From Nocardia sp. alder85J (GTDB lineage Bacteria; Actinomycetota; Actinomycetes; Mycobacteriales; Mycobacteriaceae): 64,000 nucleotides of DNA. Positions 34,101 to 42,073 of the stretch are shown piece after piece; the first letter of the stretch is position 1, and each line of letters starts with the position of its first letter. The notes below the pieces were generated by a model. It saw only the letters and a list, made by a program, of their open reading frames with translations. It did no database searches and was not told the DNA's origin. Where the stretch lies: NCBI RefSeq assembly GCF_020176955.2, contig NZ_JAIUCZ020000006.1, forward strand, positions 186,001 to 250,000. The letters run 5' to 3'. A program made the position numbers and the translations under genes.

Positions 34101-34529
34101 ATGACCAACGACCGGCCCTCGGGCTTCGTCGACTGGCCGGACTACTACATCGACGTCCGGCGCGTGCGCAATCGCATCCAGGTGACCCACGACGGGGCGG
34201 TGCTGGCCGACACCGCCAGGGCGCTGCTGGTCGCCGAACAGGATCACGGCATCGTGTTCTACATCCCGCGCGCGGATGTGCGGTTCGATCTGCTCGCGGC
34301 GGACGACGAGACCACCAGTCGCTGCCCGTTCAAGGGCGACGCGCGGTACTGGCGGCGTCCGGAGGACACCGAGCCGATCGCCTGGGAGTACTCCGACCCG
34401 TATCCGGAGGTGGCGGCGATCCGCGACCACATCGGCTTCTACCAGGACCGGACCACCCTCGAGGTGGGAGTGGCGACACCTGCCGTCAGTGGCAGGCCGC
34501 AGCCGCAACCGGTGGTCGCCGCGAACTGA
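34101..34529 (+). CDS. DUF427 domain protein
   Basis: 142 residues with the DUF427 pattern: RRVRNRIQVTHDGAVLADT near residue 20, FYIPRADVRFDLL near 55, and SRCPFKGDARYW near 76, then IAWEYSDPYPE. Ribosome site GGAGG precedes ATG by five bases. DUF427 proteins are widespread small beta-fold proteins without an established reaction. Confidence 0.85.
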   Translation: MTNDRPSGFVDWPDYYIDVRRVRNRIQVTHDGAVLADTARALLVAEQDHGIVFYIPRADVRFDLLAADDETTSRCPFKGDARYWRRPEDTEPIAWEYSDPYPEVAAIRDHIGFYQDRTTLEVGVATPAVSGRPQPQPVVAAN

Positions 34530-34570
34530 ACCGGCGCTCGCCGCGAACCGGCGGCCGGGTTCTGTTTGGA

Positions 34571-34613
34571 CGGCTGTGGTGTTCGATGAAGGGGATACCG
34601 AACACCACAGCCG
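34571..34613 (+). terminator. Long perfect hairpin after the DUF427 gene
   Basis: CGGCTGTGGTGTTCG (34571-34585) and CGAACACCACAGCCG (34599-34613) form a 15-bp perfect stem with a 13-base loop, 41 bases after the DUF427 stop. No U-run follows, as is common in actinobacteria. It is the strongest hairpin I found in the window. Confidence 0.65.
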
Positions 34614-35204
34614 CACCGGCAAGGATAGCCTTCCGGCGCTCCCGCGTCATCACGAGGAGGGTGACTCGGGTGCCCCGAAAGGCACAGATACACAGTACCT
34701 TTCGACACGTCTACCGAATCCGCGCAGGTAGTCGACGTTCCTTGTGAACTGCGGGGATTCGCGACCGCAGGTCGGCGGGACCGGCGAGCATCCGGGTCGA
34801 TCCCGAAGTCCGGCCACCTCCGGGGTCGACCGGCGGGTCCGGGCCGCAACGGGCGCGCGGCGGCGCACCGCATGCACCGACGGAATTCCCATGGTGTGGA
34901 GGGTGTTCCCGGGCAATGCCGATGCGCGGTCCGGAGCGACCGGCCGTAACCCCCGGGAGCGGAGGCATCGCGCCGATCAGCGTGTTCGCTGGGCTGGTCG
35001 AATGTCTCCAGCAGTTGACAGGCTCCGCGTGGCTGATCATATACTCATCGGCGTCTTCGCGTTGGCGCGCCGATGGTGGTTACCCCCGAAGGGGAGGGCA
35101 GCGACCGTGAGAGGTCGGCGTGCGAATTGCGGAGCAGGGGCGGGGCGATCGAAGACGCTCGCCCCACCCGCCAGGGGCCGCCCCCGGCGCGGCGATCTCT
35201 CCCC
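34614..35204. other. Gene-poor stretch
   Basis: About 590 bases after the hairpin with no credible coding frame on either strand: open frames here have arginine- and proline-rich translations and no ribosome sites. Composition is less GC-skewed around 34640-34750. Nothing else is recognised. Confidence 0.5.
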
Positions 35205-35375
35205 TCAGACCACCCGCACCGGCAGCAACGCGCCGGTCGCGATGCGCCGCAACCTCGCCAGTTCGCCGGCGTCATTGCCCTGGAACACGTCCCGATGCAT
35301 CCCACCGTCCTCGCGCAGCTGCGCCCGCACCGGCCACGGCATCCGGGCGAACTTCTCGTCGAATATGGTCAGCAC
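35205..35375 (-). CDS. Small hypothetical protein or gene remnant
   Basis: A 56-residue frame from GTG 35375, downstream of the TetR gene on the same strand, reading LTIFDEKFARMPWPVRAQL and ending GALLPVRVV. The amino-acid mix looks like a real soluble protein and third codon positions are GC-rich, but no ribosome site is visible and no family is recognised. The frame can be extended to GTG 35453 with a Gly-rich, less likely N-terminus. Confidence 0.3.
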   Translation of the reverse strand: MLTIFDEKFARMPWPVRAQLREDGGMHRDVFQGNDAGELARLRRIATGALLPVRVV

Positions 35376-35456
35376 CCCGCCATCATGGCCGCTGCCGCCG
35401 CCGCGCGCACGGCCGCCACCGTCGCCGTCCCGCTGCGGCCCAACGGAATTCACGCC

Positions 35457-36110
35457 TCAACTGCGCGGGAGCGGAATCCGCGCGCGCACTCCGGCGACGA
35501 AGATCTCGATCTCGTGGCCGACATCCGGATGACAGTCCTGGTCGATCAGCGCGGGCAGCACCCGCATCAGATGCGGCAACCGCTCGGTCGCGGCCACCTC
35601 GCGGAACCGCTCGGCGATCGAATCACCGCCCTCCGCACGGGATTCCGTCACGTCGACGGTGCGGGTGAGCGCGCCGCCGAACAGCAGGCCCAGCAGCGAG
35701 CGGTAGTGCCGGGCCGCCGCCCGCTCGTCGAGACCGGCCTCGAGCAGGCTGCCCAGCACGGCATCGATGAACCGCAGCGCCCCCGCCGACCGCGGATTCG
35801 CCTGTCCCGCCGCGAGCAGGCCGACCACCGCCGGATGAGCGGCGAAACTCGCCTGCGCGCCGTGCGCCAGCGCCCGCAGCCGATCCGCCCAGGGCAGCGC
35901 CGGATCGGGCAGTTCGATCTCCTCGAACAGCAGACTCGCCAGACCGTCGAGCACATCGCGCTTCCCGGTCACGTGGTTGTACAACGACATCGCCTCGACG
36001 CCCACCGCCGCCGCGAGCCGGCGCATCGACAACCGCTCCGGCCCTTCGGAATCGGCCACCGCCAGCGCGGCCAGCAGCACCCGCCGACGAGTCAGCGTCT
36101 CCCGCACCAC
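35457..36110 (-). CDS. TetR/AcrR-family regulator
   Basis: 217 residues from GTG 36110 (GAGG four bases upstream). The N-terminal HTH is LTRRRVLLAALAVADSEGPE followed by LSMRRLAAAVGVEAMSLYNHV, typical of the TetR subgroup with a TetR_C ligand domain; the rest is helical. It is divergent from a nitroreductase gene, with two matching palindromes between them, so it very likely represses both. Confidence 0.9.
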   Translation of the reverse strand: MVRETLTRRRVLLAALAVADSEGPERLSMRRLAAAVGVEAMSLYNHVTGKRDVLDGLASLLFEEIELPDPALPWADRLRALAHGAQASFAAHPAVVGLLAAGQANPRSAGALRFIDAVLGSLLEAGLDERAAARHYRSLLGLLFGGALTRTVDVTESRAEGGDSIAERFREVAATERLPHLMRVLPALIDQDCHPDVGHEIEIFVAGVRARIPLPRS

Positions 36111-36141
36111 GAGCCCTCACCTCCGACCGCGCCGACGAATA

Positions 36142-36183
36142 CTTACATCGTAAGCCCCGTCGTCCTAGACTTACTAAGTAAGT
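36142..36183. promoter_or_regulatory. Twin operators CTTACnnnGTAAG between TetR and nitroreductase genes
   Basis: CTTACATCGTAAG at 36142-36154 and ACTTACTAAGTAAGT at 36169-36183 share the same half-sites with a 3-base centre; their centres are 28 bp apart. The position between divergent starts fits the operator of the local TetR protein. Confidence 0.78.
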
Positions 36184-36201
36184 ACGAGGAGGGACCCGCC
36201 C

Positions 36202-36816
36202 ATGGACACCGACACCCTGCTGACCACCACCCGCTCGGTCCGCCGCAAATTGGATCTGGACCGCCCGGTGGAACCGGATGTGCTCGCCGACTGCCTGCGC
36301 ATCGCGCAGCAGGCGCCCATCGCGGGCGCGTTCGCCGCCGGATTCCGCTGGCTGGTCGTCGACGATCGGGCGACGAAAGACCAACTGGCCCCGATCATCC
36401 GGGCCGACGGCGAGAAGTCGTTCGACACCTACGGCGCCGGCCTGCCGGAACGCACGCTGGCCTCGGGCCGCCATCTGCTGGCCGTGCTGGAGCGCATTCC
36501 GGTCTACGTGGTCGCCTGTCTGACGGGACGACCCACCGGCGAGCACGCGGTGCTCACCGCCTTCTACGGCTCGGTCTACCCGGCGGTGTGGAGCCTGCAA
36601 CTGGCCCTGCGCAGCCGCGGCCTCGGCAGCACCATCGTCGGCTACCACCTCGCCGGGCACGAGGCCGACGTGGCCCGCCTCCTCGGCATTCCCCCGGAGG
36701 TGACGCAGGTGTCCATGCTCGCCGTCGGCTACACCACCACCGGCACCTTCCGCCCCGGCGCCCGCCCCGCCGTCGAGGACATCACCTACTACAACCGCTG
36801 GGGCACAACCGCCTGA
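36202..36816 (+). CDS. Nitroreductase-family flavoprotein
   Basis: 204 residues. TRSVRRKLDLDRPVE near the N-terminus is the FMN-binding arginine motif, with IAQQAPIAGAF, then SVYPAVWSLQLALRSRGLGS and a VSMLAVGY strand in the order of the nitroreductase/FMN reductase family. These NAD(P)H enzymes reduce nitro groups, quinones or enones. GGAGGG precedes ATG by eight bases. It is predicted to be repressed by the divergent TetR and induced by a xenobiotic or metabolite. Confidence 0.87.
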   Translation: MDTDTLLTTTRSVRRKLDLDRPVEPDVLADCLRIAQQAPIAGAFAAGFRWLVVDDRATKDQLAPIIRADGEKSFDTYGAGLPERTLASGRHLLAVLERIPVYVVACLTGRPTGEHAVLTAFYGSVYPAVWSLQLALRSRGLGSTIVGYHLAGHEADVARLLGIPPEVTQVSMLAVGYTTTGTFRPGARPAVEDITYYNRWGTTA

Positions 36817-36846
36817 CCCCGCCGGATGCCGCGCGGCTCGCCGTTG

Positions 36847-37779
36847 TCAGGCCGACAGTTCGCCGAGCAGGGTGGTGGTGCGGTGGTATTCGGCGGTCGT
36901 GCCGAGTCCGGAGCGGCTGACCCAGATCTCGGTGGCGCCGGCGGCGGCGTAGGCCCGCAATCCCGCGGCGACCTGTTCCTCGTCGCCGATCAGGGCGAGA
37001 TCGGCGGCGCGGGTTACCTTTTCGCGATCGAGGGCCGCGCGGTAGGACGGAATGCTCTCGTAGAAGGCGAGGGCGTCCACGGCCCGGGCGCGGATCTCGT
37101 CGGGCCGATCGGTCACCAGGGCGACCACTCCGGCGACGACCTGGGGCGGCGGGGCCTGTTGCGGCCGCGCGCGCTGAAGGCTCGGCAGCACATGGGATTC
37201 CAGGGTGTGCGGGCCGGTGAGGAAGGGCAGGACGCCGTCGGCCAGTTCGCCGGTCACCCGCAGCGCCTGCGGGCCCAGGGCGGCCACCAGCAGCGGGATT
37301 CCCTGTCCGCCTTGCACGGTGGTGGGCCCGGCGGGATGCGCGCGCAGGCGCTCACCGTCGACGGCGGCGCCGCCGTCCTCGATCAGCTGCCGCAGTGCGG
37401 TCAGGTATTCCCGCAGGCGCTGAATCGGTTTCGGCTCCCGGAGGCCGTAGGCGGCCTCCTCGCGGGCGGCGGCGCCCAGGCCGAGGCCGAGCCGGAACCG
37501 GCCGTGCGCGGCGGCCTGCACGGTCTGCGCCTGCGACGCGACCACGATCGGGTGCCGCGGATTGATCGGCACCACCGAGGTGCCGACGCCGATATCCGGC
37601 ACCGCCTGGGCCACCACCCCGGCCAGCACCAGCGAGTCCAGGTCGAACCGCTGTCCGAACCAGACCGACGCGACCCCGGCGGCCCGCGCGGCGGTCACCT
37701 GGTCGATCACGTCCGCGACATCGTTGGTCACGCCGGGTTCGGGCCACACCGCGACACCGATCGGAACACGAGTACCCAT
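36847..37779 (-). CDS. LLM-class F420-dependent oxidoreductase
   Basis: 310 residues, luciferase-like TIM barrel. GVASVWFGQRFDLDSLVLAG, VGTSVVPINPRHPIVVASQAQTV split over strand 3 and GRFRLGLGLG are characteristic of actinobacterial F420-dependent members; IPLLVAALGPQALRVTGELAD and GADGV-like ADGVLPFL follow. Substrate unknown. It is convergent with the nitroreductase and divergent from cyp51. Larger open frames that extend upstream run through the P450 promoter and are not credible. Confidence 0.85.
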   Translation of the reverse strand: MGTRVPIGVAVWPEPGVTNDVADVIDQVTAARAAGVASVWFGQRFDLDSLVLAGVVAQAVPDIGVGTSVVPINPRHPIVVASQAQTVQAAAHGRFRLGLGLGAAAREEAAYGLREPKPIQRLREYLTALRQLIEDGGAAVDGERLRAHPAGPTTVQGGQGIPLLVAALGPQALRVTGELADGVLPFLTGPHTLESHVLPSLQRARPQQAPPPQVVAGVVALVTDRPDEIRARAVDALAFYESIPSYRAALDREKVTRAADLALIGDEEQVAAGLRAYAAAGATEIWVSRSGLGTTAEYHRTTTLLGELSA

Positions 37780-37959
37780 GGCCGCCACGCTAGTCCGGGG
37801 CGCGCGGGCGAACCCGGATTGCGACCATCCGGATCGGAACGGTCGACGACCCGCCGAAATGCCGGTATGCCACCGATTTTCCCGATCCCGGGCCGGGAGG
37901 TTGCCCGCAGACCTGCTCCCCTTGTCCCGATCGTCAGGCTGTAGTACCGTCCAGACAGG

Positions 37960-37979
37960 TGTCCAACGGGGTGTGGACA
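37960..37979. promoter_or_regulatory. Inverted repeat TGTCCA-N8-TGGACA upstream of cyp51
   Basis: Half-sites at 37960-37965 and 37974-37979, 26 bases before the cyp51 start. It may be a TetR-type operator; no nearby regulator is obvious. Confidence 0.4.
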
Positions 37980-38005
37980 GGCATGACACACGGAGGGTTC
38001 GAACG

Positions 38006-39358
38006 ATGACGTTGGTCCGGCCACGACAGGTTTCCGGCGGCGAACACGAACACGGCCACCTCGAGGAATTCCGCACCGACCCCATCGCGCTGATGCAGCG
38101 GGTGCGTACGGAGTGCGGGGATGTCGGCTCGTTCCGGCTCGCGGACAAGGACGTCATCCTGCTGTCCGGCGCCGAGGCCAACGAGTTCTTCTTCCGCTCC
38201 ACCGACGAGGCGCTCGACCAGAGCGCCGCGTACCCGTTCATGAAGCCGATCTTCGGCGAGGGCGTGGTGTTCGACGCCAGCCCCGAGCGGCGCAAGGAGA
38301 TGCTGCACAACCAGGCGCTGCGCGGCGATTTCATGAAGGGGCACGCGGAGACCATCGCCCGCGAGGTGGACGCGATGCTGGCCCGCTGGGGCGATGCCGG
38401 CGAGATCGATCTGCTGGAGTTCTTCGCCGAACTCACCATCTACACGTCCTCGGCGTGCCTGATCGGCGTGAAGTTCCGCAACGAGCTCGACGGCCGCTTC
38501 GCGCACCTCTACCACGAGCTCGAGCAGGGCACCGACGCGCTGTGCTACGTCGATCCGTACGCCCCCATCGAGAGTTTCCGCCGCCGTGACGAGGCGCGCG
38601 CGCAACTGGTCGAGCTGGTGCAGGGCATCATGAACAACCGCATCGCGAATCCGCCCACGGGCAAGGACGATCGGGACATGCTCGACGTGCTGGTGTCGAT
38701 CAAGGACGAGGAGGGCGGGCTGCGCTTCTCCGCCAGCGAGGTCACCGGCATCTTCATCTCGATGATGTTCGCCGGCCACCACACCACCTCCGGCACCGCC
38801 GCCTGGACGGTCATCGAACTGCTCCGCAATCCGGAGGTGCTCGCGGGCGTGACCGCCGAGCTCGACGAGCTGTACGCGGACGGGCAGGACGTGAGTTTCC
38901 ACGCGCTGCGCCAGATTCCGCAGCTGGACGCGGTGGTGAAGGAGACCCTGCGGCTGCATCCGCCGCTGATCATCCTGATGCGCGTCGCCCGCGACGAGTT
39001 CGAAGTGTGCGGAAACAGCATCGCCGCGGGCGATCTGGTGGCCGCCACGCCGGCGATCTCCAACCGCCTGCCCGAGGACTTCCCGGAACCGGACCGCTTC
39101 GACCCGGGCCGCTACCTGGACCCGCGCCAGGAGGATCTGACCAACCGGTGGACCTGGATTCCGTTCGGCGCCGGTCGGCACCGCTGCGTGGGCGCCGCGT
39201 TCGCGCAGATGCAACTGAAGGCGATCTTCTCGATCCTGCTGCGCGACTGGGAGTTCGAGATGGCCCAGCCATCGGACAGCTACCGCAACGACCACTCCAA
39301 GATGGTGGTGCAGTTGCAGCAGCCGTGCACGGTCCGCTACCGCCGCCGCGTGCGCTGA
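38006..39358 (+). CDS. cyp51: Sterol 14-alpha-demethylase, cytochrome P450 CYP51
   Basis: 450 residues, closely matching mycobacterial CYP51 from memory: EHEHGHLEEFRTDPI at the N-terminus, YPFMKPIFGEGVVFDASPE (B-helix to C-helix region), I-helix FAGHHTTSG, EXXR in ETLRLHPPLIILMRVA, and heme motif FGAGRHRCVG with Cys394, the same number as in the Mycobacterium tuberculosis protein. CYP51 removes the 14-alpha-methyl of lanosterol or related sterols in three oxidations. Start ATG 38006 follows GGAGGG. In mycobacteria a 3Fe-4S ferredoxin gene follows; here none does, and the next gene is convergent. Its role in a bacterium without full sterol synthesis is unsettled. Confidence 0.95.
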   Translation: MTLVRPRQVSGGEHEHGHLEEFRTDPIALMQRVRTECGDVGSFRLADKDVILLSGAEANEFFFRSTDEALDQSAAYPFMKPIFGEGVVFDASPERRKEMLHNQALRGDFMKGHAETIAREVDAMLARWGDAGEIDLLEFFAELTIYTSSACLIGVKFRNELDGRFAHLYHELEQGTDALCYVDPYAPIESFRRRDEARAQLVELVQGIMNNRIANPPTGKDDRDMLDVLVSIKDEEGGLRFSASEVTGIFISMMFAGHHTTSGTAAWTVIELLRNPEVLAGVTAELDELYADGQDVSFHALRQIPQLDAVVKETLRLHPPLIILMRVARDEFEVCGNSIAAGDLVAATPAISNRLPEDFPEPDRFDPGRYLDPRQEDLTNRWTWIPFGAGRHRCVGAAFAQMQLKAIFSILLRDWEFEMAQPSDSYRNDHSKMVVQLQQPCTVRYRRRVR

Positions 39359-39371
39359 AGCGTCGCGAAGG

Positions 39372-39545
39372 TCAGCTCTGCGGCCGGTCCTCGGGAGGCG
39401 GGGCGACCTGCCGTGGAGTGACTCGGATCACACCTCGGTCCAAATCCAGCGATTCGATCTCGAACGGCTGGTCGCCGGTACCCGCGTCCTCCCCGCTCTC
39501 CTTGCGGATCTTCGGACCCGGAAAGAGCTCACCGATCTGTCCCAT
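39372..39545 (-). CDS. Small conserved-looking hypothetical protein
   Basis: 57 residues, MGQIGELFPGPKIRKESGED at the start and a C-terminal VIRVTPRQVAPPPEDRP. It is acidic, soluble and has no recognised motif. GGTGGA lies just before the start (GTG 39548 is an alternative). It is convergent with cyp51 and divergent from the iron-regulated bfd gene. Confidence 0.55.
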   Translation of the reverse strand: MGQIGELFPGPKIRKESGEDAGTGDQPFEIESLDLDRGVIRVTPRQVAPPPEDRPQS

Positions 39546-39612
39546 CACTCCACCGTACGTGCCGGTACCGCCCGGCCGCCGGGCGATCGTGACAGAAAAT
39601 TGTCCTCGGCTA

Positions 39613-39643
39613 TTGACGGGCATCACCTCGGGGATGTTATAAA
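39613..39643 (+). promoter_or_regulatory. Promoter of bfd-bfr
   Basis: TTGACG at 39613-39618 and TTATAA at 39637-39642 are 18 bases apart in a locally AT-rich patch, immediately before the first iron box, so a bound repressor would cover the transcription start. Confidence 0.7.
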
Positions 39644-39644
39644 T

Positions 39645-39683
39645 TTAGGCGAGGCTTACCTCGTGAAGACGAGCCTAACCTCG
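39645..39683. promoter_or_regulatory. Tandem IdeR/DtxR-type iron boxes
   Basis: TTAGGCGAGGCTTACCTCG (39645-39663) matches 14 of 19 positions of the iron-box consensus TTAGGTTAGGCTAACCTAA. A second, weaker copy at 39665-39683 contains CGAGCCTAACCTCG. They lie between promoter and bfd start. IdeR with Fe(II) activates ferritin genes from upstream tandem boxes in mycobacteria but represses when boxes overlap the promoter; here they lie at the start site. Confidence 0.75.
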
Positions 39684-39717
39684 CCAAGCTGCCCACTGAT
39701 GCGCTCCGAGGCCCGCC

Positions 39718-39909
39718 ATGTACGTCTGTATCTGTAACGCCGTCACCGAAGCGGACGTCCACGACTGCGTCGCCGCAGGCGCCGGAACGACCGGCCAGGT
39801 CAAGCGAGCTTGTGGCTGGAAGCCTGGCTGTGGCAGTTGCACCACCCGCCTGGCCCAGCTGGTGCGCGACGCGCGCACCAGCGACACGGTCGAACCGACC
39901 GCCGCCTGA
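39718..39909 (+). CDS. bfd: Bacterioferritin-associated [2Fe-2S] ferredoxin (Bfd-like)
   Basis: 63 residues, the normal Bfd length. Cysteines are in the BFD pattern: MYVCICNAVTE (Cys4, Cys6) and CGWKPGCGSC with the last pair CxxC. Bfd reduces Fe(III) in the bacterioferritin core so iron can leave. It sits 59 bases before bfr under tandem iron boxes, so both respond to iron. Confidence 0.92.
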   Translation: MYVCICNAVTEADVHDCVAAGAGTTGQVKRACGWKPGCGSCTTRLAQLVRDARTSDTVEPTAA

Positions 39910-39967
39910 CCCGACACGGACCTCCATACGCCTCCAGTCATCGTGGCCTGTGCCACGATGGCTAACC

Positions 39968-40450
39968 ATGGAAGGCGACAAGGAAATCATCACGGTGCTC
40001 AACGAGCAACTGACCGCCGAACTGACGGCGATCAACCAGTACTTCCTGCACGCCAAGATGCAGGAGAACTGGGGCTTCACCCGGCTGGCCAAGCACACCC
40101 GGCACGAATCCATCGATGAGATGAAGCACGCCGAGACGCTGACCGATCGAATCCTCTTCCTCGAGGGCCTGCCGAACTACCAGAAGCTCAACCCGCTGCG
40201 TATCGGCCAGACCGTGCCCGAACAGCTGAAGGCCGACCTGCAGATCGAGATGGAAGCCGTGGAACGGCTGCGCCGGGGCATCGACCTGATGCGCTCGCGC
40301 GGCGACGTCACCTCCGCCCGCATCTTCGAGGAGATCCTCGAGGACGAGGAAGGCCACGTCGACTATCTGGAAACCGAGCTGGAACTGATCGAGAAGCTGG
40401 GTGAGCCGCTGTACCTCCAGCGCTACACCAAGGCCGGGGAAGACGACTGA
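39968..40450 (+). CDS. bfrA: Bacterioferritin
   Basis: 160 residues. The ferroxidase ligands are visible (Glu18 in AELTAINQYF, Glu51 and His54 in DEMKHAE, Glu94 and Glu127/His130 in EEILEDEEGHVDYLE), and Met52 is the heme-binding methionine, so this is a heme-containing Bfr. It forms a 24-subunit shell storing ferric mineral. The N-terminus NEQLTAELTAINQYFLHAK closely follows mycobacterial BfrA. The upstream in-frame extension overlaps bfd in another frame and is rejected. Confidence 0.96.
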   Translation: MEGDKEIITVLNEQLTAELTAINQYFLHAKMQENWGFTRLAKHTRHESIDEMKHAETLTDRILFLEGLPNYQKLNPLRIGQTVPEQLKADLQIEMEAVERLRRGIDLMRSRGDVTSARIFEEILEDEEGHVDYLETELELIEKLGEPLYLQRYTKAGEDD

Positions 40451-40532
40451 TCCCTCGCGACACGTGAGCTGACATCGTCGCCGGCCCCGCCGTCGGCGGC
40501 GCCGTCGTGAGCGCCGCCTCCGCCCATGGACT

Positions 40533-40543
40533 TGCATAATGCA
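40533..40543. promoter_or_regulatory. Palindrome TGCATAATGCA upstream of the MFS gene
   Basis: A perfect 5-1-5 palindrome 55 bases before the exporter start in an AT-rich patch that also contains TTTAATTAG. Possible operator of an unidentified regulator. Confidence 0.35.
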
Positions 40544-40597
40544 CACCATGTGTAGTAGCTCTTTAATTAGGGTTGCTCGGCAGAGGGAAGTACCAGG

Positions 40598-42073
40598 ATG
40601 GCCATGCCCGTATCGTCGGCCCGCCCCCGCGCCCTGATGACGGTGCTCGTACTCGCGGGAATCACCGCATCACTCACGCAGACACTGGTGGTGCCCCTGC
40701 TGGGCCAGCTACCGCAGATCCTGCACACCAGCAGCTCGAACGCCACCTGGGTGGTGACGGTGACCCTGCTGGTCAGCGCGGTCACCAATCCGGTCTCCGG
40801 ACGGCTCGGCGACCTGTACGGCAAACGCCGGATCCTGCTCGTCTCCGTGGCGCTGCTCATCGCCGGAGCGGTGGTGTGCGCGCTGGCGAGTTCGCTGGTG
40901 CCGATGATCATCGGACGCAGCCTGCAGGGCATGGGTTCCGGCATCGTCCCGCTCGGGATCAGCGCGCTGCGCGATCTGCTGCCGCCCGAGCGGGTCGGCT
41001 CGGCCATCGCCATGATCAGCTCCTCGCTCGGGGTCGGCTCGGCGCTGGGCCTGCCGATGGCGGCGGTGGTGATGGAGAACAGCAGCTGGCGGGTCCTGTT
41101 CTGGGGCCTCGCGGCGCTGGCCGTGCTGATCGGCGTCCTCATCGTCGCCCTGGTCCCGTCCACCGGCACCGGCGATCCGAACGGCCGTTTCGATCCGCTC
41201 GGCGCGATCGGGCTGGGCGTCGGCCTGGTGACCCTGCTGCTGGCGGTGTCCAAGGGCGCCGCCTGGGGCTGGACCAGCACCGGCATCCTCACCCTGATCG
41301 CGGTGGGGCTCGTGGCGCTGGCGCTGTGGGCCTGGTGGGAACTGCGCAGCCGCTATCCGCTGGTCGACCTGCGCACCACCGGACGACCGCAGGTGTTGTT
41401 CACCAATGCCGCCTCGTTCGTGGTCGCGATGGCCATGTACGCGCAGGCGCTGCTGATTCCGCAATTGCTGCAACTCCCCCTCGCCACCGGATACGGCCTG
41501 GGCCAGTCGATGATGACCATGGGTCTGTGGATGGCGCCCAACGGCATCATGATGGTGCTGATGTCGCCGGTGAGCGCGCGCTTGTCGGCCGCGCGCGGGC
41601 CCCGGACCACCCTGCTGACCGGATGTCTGATCATCGCGACCGGCTACGCGGCCTCCACGGTGATGCTCAGCCACACCTGGACGCTGCTGATCGTCACGAT
41701 GATCATCTACACCGGCGTGGCGTTCTCCTACGGCGCCATGCCCGCGCTGATCATGGCGGCGGTGCCGCATTCGGAAACCGCCGCCGCCAACGGCTTCAAC
41801 ACGCTCATGCGCGCGGCCGGAACCGCCGTGTCGGCCGCGATCATCGGCGCGGTCCTGGCCCAGATGACCCGGAACTTCCACGGCCACAGCATCCCCACCG
41901 CCGCGGGCTTCCACACCGGGCTGCTGATCGGCTGCGGCGTGGCGCTGCTGGCCGCCGCCATCACCGCCACCATCCCCCTGCGCGGCCGGCTCACCCCGGC
42001 CGAATCCACCACCGCCACACCGGAACCCACGACCACCGCACCGGAATCGGCGGCCCTGCCGGTAGACCGCTGA
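40598..42073 (+). CDS. MFS drug-type exporter, DHA2 (14-helix) family
   Basis: 491 residues, with about 14 hydrophobic segments. Motif A is GRLGDLYGKRRILL between helices 2 and 3, and motif C-like GSALGLPMAAVVMENSSWRVLFW covers helix 5 in two parts, as in EmrB/QacA proteins. AGGGAAG lies upstream of ATG 40598. It probably exports a drug or metabolite by proton antiport. No regulator is adjacent. Confidence 0.9.
   Translation: MAMPVSSARPRALMTVLVLAGITASLTQTLVVPLLGQLPQILHTSSSNATWVVTVTLLVSAVTNPVSGRLGDLYGKRRILLVSVALLIAGAVVCALASSLVPMIIGRSLQGMGSGIVPLGISALRDLLPPERVGSAIAMISSSLGVGSALGLPMAAVVMENSSWRVLFWGLAALAVLIGVLIVALVPSTGTGDPNGRFDPLGAIGLGVGLVTLLLAVSKGAAWGWTSTGILTLIAVGLVALALWAWWELRSRYPLVDLRTTGRPQVLFTNAASFVVAMAMYAQALLIPQLLQLPLATGYGLGQSMMTMGLWMAPNGIMMVLMSPVSARLSAARGPRTTLLTGCLIIATGYAASTVMLSHTWTLLIVTMIIYTGVAFSYGAMPALIMAAVPHSETAAANGFNTLMRAAGTAVSAAIIGAVLAQMTRNFHGHSIPTAAGFHTGLLIGCGVALLAAAITATIPLRGRLTPAESTTATPEPTTTAPESAALPVDR

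Noticed and set aside
32853..34622. A 589-codon minus-strand frame opposite ABM, thioesterase and DUF427 genes
   Set aside because: Same antisense effect; the plus-strand genes have ribosome sites and recognised folds.
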